A stretch of 64,000 nt of DNA from the NCBI GenBank assembly GCA_963783965.1, contig CAWAPQ010000009.1:1-64000 (forward strand), in the 5' to 3' direction. Source of the stretch: Bog-473 sp963783965. GTDB taxonomy: Bacteria; Actinomycetota; Acidimicrobiia; Acidimicrobiales; RAAP-2. Under the pieces are notes generated by a model. That model did no database searches. It was not told the origin of the DNA and saw only the letters and a program-made list of their open reading frames with translations. The position numbers and the translations under genes were made by a program. Below, in pieces: positions 51,624-60,521 of the stretch. Within the stretch, counting starts at the first letter, position 1. Each line of letters opens with the position of its first letter.

Positions 51624-53717
51624 TCAGTCCCGCGAACCCGAGCCCACCGCGACGGGCGGGGCGGGTGCCGCTGCAACCGCGTCGGCCGCGGTGGCGCCGC
51701 GTCGGGGCGGCCGCGTGCGCCTGGCCTCCTCGACCATGGCGCGTTGCACCTCGGGCGGTGGATCGTGGCCTCCGTACGCGCTGGCCTCCACCGACAGGGC
51801 GAGCCGGCTGAACGTCGACGCCTCCGGTCCGGAGAGGGTGTCGAGGCGGGCGGCGTACTCCGTCAGGGTCTCGGACGGTCGACGCGGGTGGCCGGCGCGA
51901 CGGCCGGCGTGCTCGGTGCGGCGCGCCACCCGCTCGGCCCACGTCGCCGGCCGGGACCGGCGCCACCGCACGAGGACCACGACCAGGCCGGCCGTCACCA
52001 GCACCACCGCCACCGGGACCAGGGGCACGCGGCGCAGGGCGGACGCGACGTCGTGCAGGGCCGTCGAGCCGGGGCTGGGGGCGCTGAGCGGCACGGCCGC
52101 CGTCGGGTCGAAGTCCTGCCAGCCGTAGCCGGGGAACCACACCTGGACCCAGGCGTGCGCGTCGTTGGCATGCACCTGATAGAGGTCGGTGATGGGGTTG
52201 AAGCCTCCGGGCACGTAGCCGACCGCTTCGCGGGCGGGAATGCCGAGCGAGCGCAGCATCACGGCCAGCGAGGTGGAGATCTGCTCGCAGAAGCCGGTCC
52301 GGTTCCCGAAGAGGAATTCGTCCACGGTGTCCGCGCCCGCCGGCAGCGGCGGGATGTCCTCCGAGTAGTGCGTGTGTGTACCGATCCAGTGGATGAGCGA
52401 CTGCACCTTGGCGTAGGTCGAGGTGTCGTGGGCGGTGACGGCGCGGGCCAGGGCCAGCACGCGCGGGTAGGTGTGGGGCAGCTGCACCTCCTGGCGCGCG
52501 ATGTCCGGGGGGAGCGCGAACGGGCTGTCGTCCGCTCGCAGGTCCGCCGGGGTGGCGGTGCTCACCTGCGAGTCGACCGTGTAGATGGACCCGGCACCCA
52601 GACCGATGGGCGAGACGACGGTGCCGTCGCCGGCGACGTAGATCTTGCCGGCGGGGAACCACAGCTCCTGCGCGCTCTCGGCGTGGAACACGAGGTTGGC
52701 CGTCGGGCTCGCGATGTAGAAGGTCTGGAGATCGCTCTGCCCGAAGGGCACGCTCCCGATGGAGATGGGCAGGTCGAACGGTGAGCTCTGGCGCAAGGGG
52801 TGCCGCGGCACGGGCTGTGACGCCGTCCAGCTCTGGCCCTGCCACGTGTCGAAGGTCTCCCCCACCCAGTACGAGGGGCGCTGCGCCCTGACCTGCATCA
52901 CGAGCGCGTTGCTCAGGCCTCCCCGCAGGGCCGTGTTGAGGCTGGCGGCGAAGCCGAGATAGCCGCCGACGCGAATCCGCCCGGCCGGCGTGCCGGCGCG
53001 GGACAGCTGCGCGGCGACACCGGAGTCGCCGGCCAGGGCGCCGGGGACACCCACCGAGCCGCCGGCACCGGCCCGGGCCATGAACGAGACGCGGGACGAG
53101 ACGACGGGCGCCGGCAGGACGAGGAAGACGGCCGCCGCGGCCGTCGACGACGCCACCAGGGCCAGGACCACGCCCGTCGCGGAGAGGCGGCCCCCACCGC
53201 TGGCCGAGGTCCACATTTCGGTGAGGCCCCACAGGCAGCAGCTGGCCCACGCCACGACGAAGAGCCCGAAACGGAGGTCGATCGCCAGCGCGCCGCCCAC
53301 CGCCATGAGGCCGGCCGACGCGCCGATCGTGAAGAGCAGGTCGCGGCGAGAGGGAACGTGGAAGGAGTGGACGACCAGGACGGTGACGAGCAGCGCCGTC
53401 AACGGGTTGATGATGGACGTGATGCCACCCGCCGGCGCGCTCACCGCGTGGAAGAACCAGACGCAGGCGGCCAGGGCGCCGAGGGCCACCAGGATCTTCA
53501 CCCACGCCGGGGGCCGGGCCCGGGTGGCGTGCGAGAACACCGTGCCGGCCGACACGAGGGCCATGGCGCCGATCGCCCACGTCCAGGCGATCTCCTGCAG
53601 GGAGGCGCAGGCGGCGATGGCCACCAGCACGGCGCCGAGGCAGGCGACCCGCAACCGGATCGAATCCTCGGGCACCCCCGGCTGGTTGGCCCGGCGGACC
53701 GCCTCCAGCATGCTCAC
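51624..53717 (-). CDS. membrane transglutaminase-like protein (TgpA/DUF3488 type)
   Basis: The 697-residue protein starts with about six membrane helices (DUF3488-like: VACLGAVLVAIAACASL, ALLVTVLVVHSF, LALVASSTAAAAVFLVLPA). An external region leads into a transglutaminase core with C477 in RTGFCEQISTSLAVMLRSLGIPAREAVGYVPGG, H521 in NDAHAWVQVWFPGYGW and D537 in DFDPT. One more helix near 575 and a cytoplasmic tail with DUF4129-like wording follow. The start GTG 53717 overlaps the DUF58 stop. With moxR and DUF58 upstream it is the standard three-gene set seen across actinobacteria, whose cell role is unsettled. Confidence 0.93.
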   Translation of the reverse strand: MSMLEAVRRANQPGVPEDSIRLRVACLGAVLVAIAACASLQEIAWTWAIGAMALVSAGTVFSHATRARPPAWVKILVALGALAACVWFFHAVSAPAGGITSIINPLTALLVTVLVVHSFHVPSRRDLLFTIGASAGLMAVGGALAIDLRFGLFVVAWASCCLWGLTEMWTSASGGGRLSATGVVLALVASSTAAAAVFLVLPAPVVSSRVSFMARAGAGGSVGVPGALAGDSGVAAQLSRAGTPAGRIRVGGYLGFAASLNTALRGGLSNALVMQVRAQRPSYWVGETFDTWQGQSWTASQPVPRHPLRQSSPFDLPISIGSVPFGQSDLQTFYIASPTANLVFHAESAQELWFPAGKIYVAGDGTVVSPIGLGAGSIYTVDSQVSTATPADLRADDSPFALPPDIARQEVQLPHTYPRVLALARAVTAHDTSTYAKVQSLIHWIGTHTHYSEDIPPLPAGADTVDEFLFGNRTGFCEQISTSLAVMLRSLGIPAREAVGYVPGGFNPITDLYQVHANDAHAWVQVWFPGYGWQDFDPTAAVPLSAPSPGSTALHDVASALRRVPLVPVAVVLVTAGLVVVLVRWRRSRPATWAERVARRTEHAGRRAGHPRRPSETLTEYAARLDTLSGPEASTFSRLALSVEASAYGGHDPPPEVQRAMVEEARRTRPPRRGATAADAVAAAPAPPVAVGSGSRD

Positions 53718-54616
53718 GGCCCGACGCCACCGCCCGGGCCGGGGACGGCGCGGGCGAGACGACGCCCGGCGCTGCGTCGGTCGGCCACCGCACCGAGGAC
53801 CGGGCCCGACACCTCGGTGGTCCCGAGCACGACGGGTGCACCGCCTTCGAGCAGGGCGACCACCGAACCGAGGGCGCCCTCGGCCACCCGCTCGGCGGCG
53901 TCGGGGTCCCGGGGCAGCTCCACGGTGATCGTCACGGGTTCGGCCCCCGGCTGCTCCAGCTCCCGCACCATCATCCGCCCGGTGTGCGCCGTCGCGCGCC
54001 AATGGACGAGGCGCCGGCTGTCGCCCGGCACGTAGGGGCGGGCGCCGCGGGGCACACCCTCGTCGGACCGCGGCCGCTCGAGCATGTCCCCGGTCCCCTC
54101 GTCCGGACGCAGGGGCACCGGTTGCGCCCGGCCGCACCGGGGCGAGACGTGGAGCGCGGAGGGGAGCGGGAGCGTGACGCGTCGCGTCCACCACTGCAAC
54201 GCGAACGGCGCCGCCGACGCGACGTCGAGCTCGACCGTGTCGTGGACGCCGCGGCCGGCCGGCACCAGCATGACGGCCTCGTCGACCGGCCCGTGCCGCC
54301 CGCGTGGCCCGACGAACGACTCGGGGCCGGGCGGCGACACCGGGCGGACCCGGACCCGGCGGCGCGACACGACGAAGACCGGGACGGCGGAGCCCGCGAT
54401 GCCGTCACCCGGCGCGCTGCGGATGGCGACGCTGGCCCGCGTCACCGCGACGAAGGGCCCGACGATCCCGACCAGGAGGGCGCCGAACACGAGATCCCCC
54501 AGCACCTGGACCCAGCCGGAGCCGGCGTTGTGGGCGACCAGCCACCACAGGCCGGTGATGAGCACGGCGGCGGCGATCGGCGCCCGCGGTCGGGCGGGCC
54601 GCGCCCAGCGGCTCAC
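53714..54616 (-). CDS. DUF58 domain-containing protein
   Basis: The 300-residue protein has two N-terminal membrane helices (APIAAAVLITGLWWLVAH and VLGDLVFGALLVGIVGPFVAV), an immunoglobulin-like region, and the DUF58 core signature RPYVPGDSRRLVHWRATAHTG followed by VRELEQPGAEPVTITVELP, a decayed von Willebrand A-like fold. It is coupled at both ends by GTGA overlaps: to moxR upstream and to the transglutaminase downstream. MoxR ATPases are thought to act on such partners as chaperones. The C-terminus, GPVLGAVADRRSAGRRLA, carries no motif. Confidence 0.92.
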   Translation of the reverse strand: MSRWARPARPRAPIAAAVLITGLWWLVAHNAGSGWVQVLGDLVFGALLVGIVGPFVAVTRASVAIRSAPGDGIAGSAVPVFVVSRRRVRVRPVSPPGPESFVGPRGRHGPVDEAVMLVPAGRGVHDTVELDVASAAPFALQWWTRRVTLPLPSALHVSPRCGRAQPVPLRPDEGTGDMLERPRSDEGVPRGARPYVPGDSRRLVHWRATAHTGRMMVRELEQPGAEPVTITVELPRDPDAAERVAEGALGSVVALLEGGAPVVLGTTEVSGPVLGAVADRRSAGRRLARAVPGPGGGVGP

Positions 54617-55578
54617 AGCCTGGGCGCGGGGATGGTCTCGAGAAGGCGTCCGATCACCGCGGCCGACTGGTCGGCGCCGGCGTCGGCCTCGACGGTGAGG
54701 ATGCGATGGGCCAGGCAGGCCACGGCGACCGCCTTGACGTCGTCGGGCACCACGAAGGACCGCGCCTGGAGCACCGCATGCGCCTGCGCGGCGCGGATGA
54801 GCCAGATGGCGGCGCGGGGGCTGGCGCCGAGATGCACGCCCGGCGCCGTGCGGCTGGCCCGGCAGAGCTCGACCGCGTACGCCGCGACCGTCTCGTGCAC
54901 CGCGACGTCCTCGGTCGCCCGTTGCGCGCGACCCCATGCCTCGGGCGTGCACACCGGGCGCAGATCGGCCAGGGCGTAGGTGCCCCCACCGTGGAGGGCC
55001 AGCCGCACCTCCTGCGCGGCGTCCGGGTACCCAATCGGTGTGGCCATGGCGAACCGATCGAGCTGGCTCTCGACGAGGGGGAAGGTACCGCGCTGCGACT
55101 GCGGGTTCTGCGTCGCGATGACGAAGTGGGGCTGGGGCAACGGCCAGGACTGGCCGTCGACGCTGACCTGGCGCTCCTCCATCGTCTCGAGGAGCGCGGA
55201 CTGCGTACGGGGCGGCGTGCGGTTGAGCTCGTCCACCAGCACGACGTGCGCGAAGACGGGCCCGGGCCGGAAGTCCCATGTGCCGGTGTCGGGCATGAAG
55301 ACCGACACACCCGTGATGTCGGACGGGAGCAGGTCGGGGTGACCCTGGACCCGCGACAGCTCGGCGCCCAGGGACGTGGCGAGCGCGCGGGCCAACACCG
55401 TCTTGCCCACGCCCGGCACGTCTTCAATGAGGAGATGGCCACCCGAGAGCGCGGCGACCGCGGCGGCACGGAGGGACTCCGCGCTGCCGAGCACGACCTG
55501 CTCGAGGTTGTGCACCAGGGCCCGGCCGAGCGCCACGGCGTGGTCCAGATCGCGGACGCGCTCGTCCACGACGCTCAT
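54613..55578 (-). CDS. MoxR-family AAA+ ATPase
   Basis: The 321-residue ATPase has Walker A EDVPGVGKT (52-60), SRVQGHPDLLPSDITG, Walker B VVLVDELNRTPPRTQSALLETMEERQV and sensor 1 FVIATQNPQSQRGTFPL, with the usual MoxR wording throughout. The C-terminal lid has GASPRAAIWLIRAAQAHA. It is the first gene of the moxR, DUF58, transglutaminase operon. The ATG at 55578 gives the normal N-terminus. Members remodel partner proteins, often in metal insertion or envelope stress, but this branch is uncharacterised. Confidence 0.95.
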   Translation of the reverse strand: MSVVDERVRDLDHAVALGRALVHNLEQVVLGSAESLRAAAVAALSGGHLLIEDVPGVGKTVLARALATSLGAELSRVQGHPDLLPSDITGVSVFMPDTGTWDFRPGPVFAHVVLVDELNRTPPRTQSALLETMEERQVSVDGQSWPLPQPHFVIATQNPQSQRGTFPLVESQLDRFAMATPIGYPDAAQEVRLALHGGGTYALADLRPVCTPEAWGRAQRATEDVAVHETVAAYAVELCRASRTAPGVHLGASPRAAIWLIRAAQAHAVLQARSFVVPDDVKAVAVACLAHRILTVEADAGADQSAAVIGRLLETIPAPRL

Positions 55579-55855
55579 CGGGACACCGCCGTGCCGTGGG
55601 CCATGGGTGCCAAGACTACGGGGGTCGCACGGCCCCGCGGTCCTCGGCCTCACCCTCCGCCAGGCCGGGAGCGGCTGCGCCGGGGCTCCGTCGCGCGCCG
55701 AGCCGTCGCCCCTGCGCCGCTCGTGGGGCCCGGGGCCCGAAGCAATCGCCCCCAATTGCGCCGCCAGCTGCGGGTGGAGGTCGTTCGACCGCCCGGCGGC
55801 CGGGGCGGGATCCACCCGGCGGGTGACGAAGTGAATTGTCCGGCCGTTGACGAAA
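55579..55855. other. intergenic region upstream of moxR
   Basis: These 277 bases lie between moxR and the terminator of the dehydratase pair. They should hold the moxR operon promoter. I see no gene, repeat or clear operator here. Confidence 0.5.
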
Positions 55856-55872
55856 GACCGGCGTGGCCGGTC
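55856..55872 (-). terminator. intrinsic terminator after the MaoC gene
   Basis: GACCGGC GTG GCCGGTC forms a 7-base stem with a 3-base loop. On the minus strand it is followed by CTTTCGTC, a short T tract, 13 bases past the MaoC stop. Confidence 0.65.
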
Positions 55873-55884
55873 GCCGACGGAGCG

Positions 55885-56308
55885 TCAGGGCAACGCGGCC
55901 GTGGCCTCACCCACCAGCTTGTCCTCGCCGTCGCCGTTGGACAGGGTGACGGCGAGGTCGACCAGCTTCTTGCCTTCCTCTTCGCGCTTGGCGGTGACGA
56001 CGATCTTCGACGAGAGCACCTCGTCGGGCCAGGTCTGCCGCGGCGAAGCGGACCTGGTAGCGCGTGACGTTGCCGACGCCGACGTAGTCCGTCAGCGCCG
56101 TGCCCAACAGGCCCATGGAGAACATGCCGTGCCCGAACACGCTCGGCTGGCCGGCCTTCTGGGCCGCCACCTCGTCGTGGTGCATCGGGTTGAAGTCCCC
56201 CGACGCCCCCGCGTACTTGACCAGGTCCGTTCGCGTCAGCGTGTGCGTGATCACCGGCGCCTCGTCCCCCACCTGCACGTCCTCGAAGGACAGTGTCTTC
56301 TCACCCAT
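55885..56308 (-). CDS. MaoC-like hydratase, HadB-type subunit, frameshifted near 56038
   Basis: From ATG 56308 the protein reads MGEKTLSFEDVQVGDEAP and the hot-dog hydratase motif YAGASGDFNPMHHDEVAAQKAG with catalytic Asp and His, then VFGHGMFSMGLLGTAL. Removing one C at 56038 (plus strand) joins RFAA-QTWPDEVLSSKIVVTAKREEEGKKLVDLAV and ends at LVGEATAALP, a 140-residue product, the normal length. With the neighbouring subunit it should form a heterodimer that dehydrates (3R)-hydroxyacyl thioesters, like mycobacterial HadAB. A T-tract hairpin follows. The insertion is likely an error, since both sides match the family. Confidence 0.87.
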
Positions 56309-56337
56309 CGTCTCGATCTCCCGTCGCTCGCTCTGGC

Positions 56338-56853
56338 CTAGGCCCGGTGGATCAGGTTGGTGCGCGCCGTCACGACCGGCTCGCCCGTCGACTCCTCGGT
56401 CCAGCGGGTCTCCGAGCAGATGAAGGTCATCGTCCGCCCCTTGGACTCCTTCTGGTACACGTCCGAAATGACGCCCTCGCCGATCAACACGTCGCCCACC
56501 TGAATGGGCCGGTGGTAGAGGAACTCCTGCTCGCCGTGGAGGATCAGGCCGCCCTTGGCCATCAGCGGCCCCATGGCGGTCATCAGCGGGTTGCCGGTCG
56601 GGTTGTCCTTCGGCTGGATTTCGGCGAACTTGCCGGAGAACTCCATGGCGAAGGGCCACGTCGGCGGCGCCGGGATGTTGTCGAAGCCGGCCTGCCGTGC
56701 CGCCTCGGGGCTGTGGTAGATCGGGCTCGTGCTGAGCAGGGCGTCGGCGAAGTGCTGCACGGGCCCCCGCTCCACGACCACCTTCGACGTACCGGTCGGC
56801 TGCCCAATGATGCTCTTGAGCACCTCCTGGAGGGATGCGTCCTCGTCTGCCAC
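56338..56853 (-). CDS. MaoC/FAS1-like dehydratase, HadA/HadC-type subunit
   Basis: The 171-residue hot-dog protein starts at GTG 56853 (MADEDASLQEVLKSIIGQ), with AAGGAG nine bases before it. The family blocks are VERGPVQHFADALLSTSPIYHSPEAARQAGFDNIPAPPTWPFAM and GLILHGEQEFLYHRPIQVGDVL. It lacks the Asp/His catalytic helix of MaoC, as expected for the structural subunit of the HadAB or HadBC type. It lies 29 bases ahead of the catalytic subunit. The pair may serve fatty-acid elongation or the degradation of a side chain; the context does not say which. Confidence 0.9.
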   Translation of the reverse strand: MADEDASLQEVLKSIIGQPTGTSKVVVERGPVQHFADALLSTSPIYHSPEAARQAGFDNIPAPPTWPFAMEFSGKFAEIQPKDNPTGNPLMTAMGPLMAKGGLILHGEQEFLYHRPIQVGDVLIGEGVISDVYQKESKGRTMTFICSETRWTEESTGEPVVTARTNLIHRA

Positions 56854-57015
56854 CGTCTGTCTCCTTCCCCGTCCGCCATCCGTCTCAGGCACTCGGTCCC
56901 GGCGGGCCCCGGCCCGGGGCCGCGGCAGCGCCCAAGGTAGCGGGGTCGCCTCAGCGGCACCCAATCCGCCCGCGCGGGGCGGGCACCGGCCCCGACATCG
57001 CTACCATCGGCCGCT

Positions 57016-57621
57016 ATGCCCGACTTCTTCGAGGTGGTGCACACCCAGCGGGCCGCCCGCTCCTTCCTCCCCGACGACGTCGACGACGCCACCGTGGCGC
57101 GCATCCTCACCGCGGCGACCCACGCGCCCAGCGCGGAGAACAGCCAGCCGTTCGTGTTCGTGGTCGTACGCGACGCCGCCCTGCGCGCCGCCATCGGCGC
57201 GCTGACCCAACGCATCTGGGAGGGCGGCGCCAGGGCCCTCGAGGAGCAACGCCTCTCCCCCGCCTTCCTGCAGGACGTCCACGACGGGGCCACCGGCGGC
57301 GTCGCCGCCGCCCCCGTGCTGGTGGTGGTGTGCGGCGACACCCGGCTGACCTATGCGAAGGCCATGGACGCCTCCGTCTTCCCGGCCGTGCAGAACCTGC
57401 TGCTGGCCGCGCATGCGCTCGGGCTCGGATCGACCCTCACGACGCTGCCCGTCCTCGGCGGGAGCGAGCTGTCGGATCACCTGGGCCTGCCGCCCGAGGT
57501 CGTGCCGGTCGCCGTGATCCCGCTCGGCCACCTGGCCAAGCCGCTCGGCCCGCCGCGCCGCCAACCGCTCCCCGAGAAGGCCCACCTCAACCGCTACGGC
57601 ACGCCGTTCCCGCCCTCGTGA
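57016..57621 (+). CDS. nitroreductase family protein
   Basis: The 201-residue FMN-dependent fold has VVHTQRAARSFLPDDVDDATVARILTAATHAPSAENSQPFVFVVV near the start, which binds the flavin phosphate, and FPAVQNLLLAAHALGLGSTLTTLP in the second half, with VVPVAVIPLGHLAKP near the end. The family reduces nitro compounds, quinones or other electrophiles with NAD(P)H; a few relatives are dehalogenases or FMN-cannibalising enzymes. Nothing in the sequence narrows it. It is divergent from the dehydratase pair and leads a plus-strand run of an SRPBCC protein, an amidohydrolase and an F420 enzyme. Confidence 0.9.
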   Translation: MPDFFEVVHTQRAARSFLPDDVDDATVARILTAATHAPSAENSQPFVFVVVRDAALRAAIGALTQRIWEGGARALEEQRLSPAFLQDVHDGATGGVAAAPVLVVVCGDTRLTYAKAMDASVFPAVQNLLLAAHALGLGSTLTTLPVLGGSELSDHLGLPPEVVPVAVIPLGHLAKPLGPPRRQPLPEKAHLNRYGTPFPPS

Positions 57622-57695
57622 GCGCCGTTGCGGCGACGACGACGCGGCACCCCGGGACCTGACAGCCGCGTCAGGTCCGCGGTTAGGGTGAGCCG

Positions 57696-58238
57696 GTGCA
57701 AGAGCATCACTACTACGTCGACATTGAGGCCAGCGTGGACGAGCTGTGGCAGCTCTTCTGGGCCCGCATCCCCCATACCGAGACGGGGGACGTGACCATC
57801 GACATCCTCCACCCCGGTGACGCCATCGGGGAGGGCCTGATCCGCCACTGCACCTTCCGGGTCCCGAAGTACCTGTTGACCGGCGGCAAGGGCCAGTCCT
57901 GGGAGTGGCTCACCGAGGTCAAGCCGAACGTCTCGTGGAAGTACAACGCGGTGGGGCGCCCGCTGCTCTCCGAGGCCGAAGGCCATACCCGGCTGGAGGA
58001 CATCGGCAACGGGACGACGAGGGTCCATTTCTCCGAGAGCTACCACGCCTTCAACCCGCTGTTGCGCGCCCTGTTCGAGAAGCGCGTGCACGCCTTCATC
58101 TCCAAGGACAACGACCGGCTCATCAAGGACTCGCTCACCATGGGCGTGGGCTACCTGCGCAAGGCGAAGGCCAAGGCCGCCGCGAAGGCTGCCGGCTCCG
58201 ACGGGACGCCGGCGCCCCGCGCCACCGACCCGGCGTGA
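57696..58238 (+). CDS. SRPBCC-family protein (START/PYR-like)
   Basis: The 180-residue protein has the helix-grip fold pattern: opening strand HHYYVDIEASVDELWQLFWARI, GEGLIRHCTFRVPKYL, SWEWLTEVKPNVSWKYNAVG, and a long C-terminal helix ending in an Ala/Lys-rich tail (KAKAKAAAKAAG). Such proteins bind lipids or polycyclic compounds. The start is GTG 57696, and its stop overlaps the GTG start of the amidohydrolase gene (GTGA). It is thus likely to bind or present the substrate of that enzyme. Confidence 0.82.
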   Translation: MQEHHYYVDIEASVDELWQLFWARIPHTETGDVTIDILHPGDAIGEGLIRHCTFRVPKYLLTGGKGQSWEWLTEVKPNVSWKYNAVGRPLLSEAEGHTRLEDIGNGTTRVHFSESYHAFNPLLRALFEKRVHAFISKDNDRLIKDSLTMGVGYLRKAKAKAAAKAAGSDGTPAPRATDPA

Positions 58239-59050
58239 CGGTCGTCGACCTCTGGGTCAACGCGCTGAGCGGCAAGGCGGCCGCCGCCTTCATGGGCCAG
58301 GCCGGGAACGAAGGCATCCCCGAGCTCCTGGGGGGTGATCTCTCGTCCTCCTCCACGCTGCAGCACGTGCTCGTCGCCATGGACAAGAGCGGGGTCGACG
58401 TCGGCGTGCTGGCGGCCGGCATCGCGTCGGAGGAGACCGGCCCGCTGCTCAACGCGGTGGCCGCCCACCCGGACCGCCTGCGTGTCGCGCTGACGGTCGA
58501 TCGCGCCGAGCGGCCGGTGCAGCAGGTCACGCGGCTGCGTGCCCTGGCCGAGGATCCCGCCGTCGTGCTGGTGCGGGTCACGCCGCTGGTGGAGCAGTAC
58601 CCGCTCAACGACAAGCTCTACTACCCCGTCTACGCCACGTGCGCCGAGCTCGGCCTCCCCGTGTCCATCAACGTCGGCATCCCCGGCCCGCGCGTGCGCT
58701 CGGCCTGCCAGCACCCCGAGCTCCTCGAGGACGTGCTCATCGACTTCAAGGGGCTCACGGTGATCGGCGCCCACATGGGCCACCCCTACGAGGGCCTGCT
58801 GATGCAGTACATGTTGAAGTGGCCCGACCTCTACCTGTCCAACTCGGCCTACCTGGCCAAGTACATGGACCCCGCGCTGGTCTCGTTCATGGACTCCACG
58901 CGCGGCCTGGGTCGCGTCCTCTTCGCGTCGGACCATCCCTTCCTCCCCATGGAGCGGGCCGTGGCCGCCGCCCGGGATCTGCCTCTCTCCGACGCGGCGG
59001 CCGAGGCCTACCTCGGCGGCACGGCAACCCGACTCCTCCACCTGGACTGA
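58235..59050 (+). CDS. amidohydrolase family 2 protein lacking the N-terminal HxH
   Basis: The 271-residue TIM-barrel protein starts at GTG 58235. Where COG2159 enzymes have a metal-binding HxH, it reads VVDLWVNALSG, without histidine. Later blocks are kept: GLTVIGAHMGHPYEGLLMQYM with two histidines, and RVLFASDHPFLPMERAVAAARDLPLSDAAAEAYLGGTATRLL with the final aspartate. Such members occur in actinobacteria; they may use fewer metal ligands or act differently. It is coupled to the SRPBCC gene and followed 57 bases later by an F420 oxidoreductase, so the three may process one substrate. Confidence 0.87.
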   Translation: MTVVDLWVNALSGKAAAAFMGQAGNEGIPELLGGDLSSSSTLQHVLVAMDKSGVDVGVLAAGIASEETGPLLNAVAAHPDRLRVALTVDRAERPVQQVTRLRALAEDPAVVLVRVTPLVEQYPLNDKLYYPVYATCAELGLPVSINVGIPGPRVRSACQHPELLEDVLIDFKGLTVIGAHMGHPYEGLLMQYMLKWPDLYLSNSAYLAKYMDPALVSFMDSTRGLGRVLFASDHPFLPMERAVAAARDLPLSDAAAEAYLGGTATRLLHLD

Positions 59051-59107
59051 GTAGCCGGGGTCGACCCGCCGCGCACAGGGGCGACGCGTCCCGGTACGGT
59101 GCCCAAC

Positions 59108-59962
59108 ATGGACCTGGGTCGCATCGGCGTGTGGTGGAGCGGTTCATGGCGGCATCCCGACGATCCCGACCGCAGCGTGGCACCCGAGCTCGAATCCCTC
59201 GGTTACGGCACGCTGTGGTCCTCGGGCCGCTTCGACCCCGGGCTCTCGCCGCACTTCGAGAAGCTGCTGGCCTCGACCGACCACGTGGCGGTGGCCAGCG
59301 GCATCGTCAGCATCTGGACCGGTGCGCCCGAGGACATCGGGCCGGGCGTCGCCACGCTCGAGCAACGCTTCCCCGGTCGCTTCCTGCTCGGCATCGGGGC
59401 CAGCCACGCCGTCGCCGTCGGCGACTACTCCCGCCCCTACTCCAAGATGGTGGCGTACCTCGACGCCCTCGACGCGCTCGACGCAACGGTGCCGCCGGAG
59501 CGGCGGGTCCTGGCCGCCCTCGGGCCCCGCATGCTCGAGCTGGCCGCCGCCCGATCCGCCGGCGCCCATCCCTACTTCGTCCCGGTCGAGCACACGGCGC
59601 GCGCCCGGGGCATCCTCGGGCCCGGTCCCCTGCTGGCGCCGGAGGTGGCCGTCGTCCTGGAGACGGACCCGGTCCGGGCCAGAGCGTTGGCCCGCGGCTA
59701 CGCCGGCACCTACCTCGGCCTGCCCAACTACACCGAGAACCTGCGCACCTTCGGCTTCGGCGACGAGGACATGGAGGGCGGCGGCAGCGACCGCCTGATC
59801 GACGCCGTCATCCCCTGGGGTGACGCCGAGACGCTGGCGGCCGTCGTCCGGTCCCACCACGACGCCGGAGCAGACCACGTCTGCATGCAGGTCGTGGCGG
59901 ACCGCCAGGCCTTCCCGCTGGAGGAGTACCGCCGACTCGCTGCGGTGCTCTTCGCCGGCTGA
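59108..59962 (+). CDS. F420-dependent LLM-class oxidoreductase (TIGR03620-like)
   Basis: The 284-residue luciferase-like barrel starts MDLGRIGVWWSGSW, with LESLGYGTLWSSGRFDPGLSPHFEKLLASTDHVAVASGIVSIWTGAPED and FPGRFLLGIGASHAVAVGDYSRPYSKMVAYLDALDAL. These blocks are the TIGR03620 pattern found in F420-producing actinobacteria. The ATG at 59108 is chosen over a GTG at 59099. It transfers hydride between F420 and an unknown substrate. Second such enzyme in the window, and not closely similar to that at 43838. It probably works with the amidohydrolase just upstream. Confidence 0.9.
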   Translation: MDLGRIGVWWSGSWRHPDDPDRSVAPELESLGYGTLWSSGRFDPGLSPHFEKLLASTDHVAVASGIVSIWTGAPEDIGPGVATLEQRFPGRFLLGIGASHAVAVGDYSRPYSKMVAYLDALDALDATVPPERRVLAALGPRMLELAAARSAGAHPYFVPVEHTARARGILGPGPLLAPEVAVVLETDPVRARALARGYAGTYLGLPNYTENLRTFGFGDEDMEGGGSDRLIDAVIPWGDAETLAAVVRSHHDAGADHVCMQVVADRQAFPLEEYRRLAAVLFAG

Positions 59963-59983
59963 TTCCCCTCGCCGCCCTCCGAC

Positions 59984-60448
59984 TCACGCCGGCAGCGGCA
60001 CTGACCCCGCCACTTGCCGTGTCGCCACGTTGACCCGGTTGAAGAAGTTGATGAGGCCGATCGTCACCAGCAGCGATGCCAGCGCCACCTCGTCGAAGTG
60101 GCGGGCGGCCTCGTCCCACACCTCGTCGGGCACAGGGTCCGGCCGGTCGCTGAGCCGGGTCACGGACTCGGCCAGTGCCAGCGCGGCGCGCTCGGCGTCG
60201 CTGAAGTACGTCGTGTCCCGCCACGCCGCGACGGCGTGGAGCCGCTCGTCGCTCTCGCCGTCGCGGCGGGCGCTCTTGGTGTGCATGTCGACGCAGACGC
60301 TGCAGCCGTTGATCTGGCTCGACCGGAGCAGGACCAGCTCCATCAGGTGTTGTGGCAGGTCGCCCTTCGCGGTCGACGCCGACAGGGCCAGCGCCGCCTC
60401 GAGCGCGTCGGGGAGCAAAAGGGCTGGGTTGGTCATGCGGGGTGTCAT
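59984..60448 (-). CDS. carboxymuconolactone decarboxylase/AhpD-like protein
   Basis: The 154-residue all-helical protein has the redox motif CSVCVDMHTKSARRDGESDERL (from about residue 49): CxxC, then a histidine four residues later, as in AhpD peroxidatic disulphide proteins. RRDG, WRDTTYFSDAERAALALAESVTRL and TIGLINFFNRVNVATR are family blocks. It likely reduces peroxides or relays thiol electrons. GGAGGA lies before the ATG at 60448. It converges with the F420 gene, 21 bases away, and a short gap separates it from rdgB. Confidence 0.9.
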   Translation of the reverse strand: MTPRMTNPALLLPDALEAALALSASTAKGDLPQHLMELVLLRSSQINGCSVCVDMHTKSARRDGESDERLHAVAAWRDTTYFSDAERAALALAESVTRLSDRPDPVPDEVWDEAARHFDEVALASLLVTIGLINFFNRVNVATRQVAGSVPLPA

Positions 60449-60521
60449 CGCATCCTCCTCGGTTGTCGTGTGTCTGCAGGGTTAGACACCTGACGTCACC
60501 GAAATGTGACAACGCCTCCGG

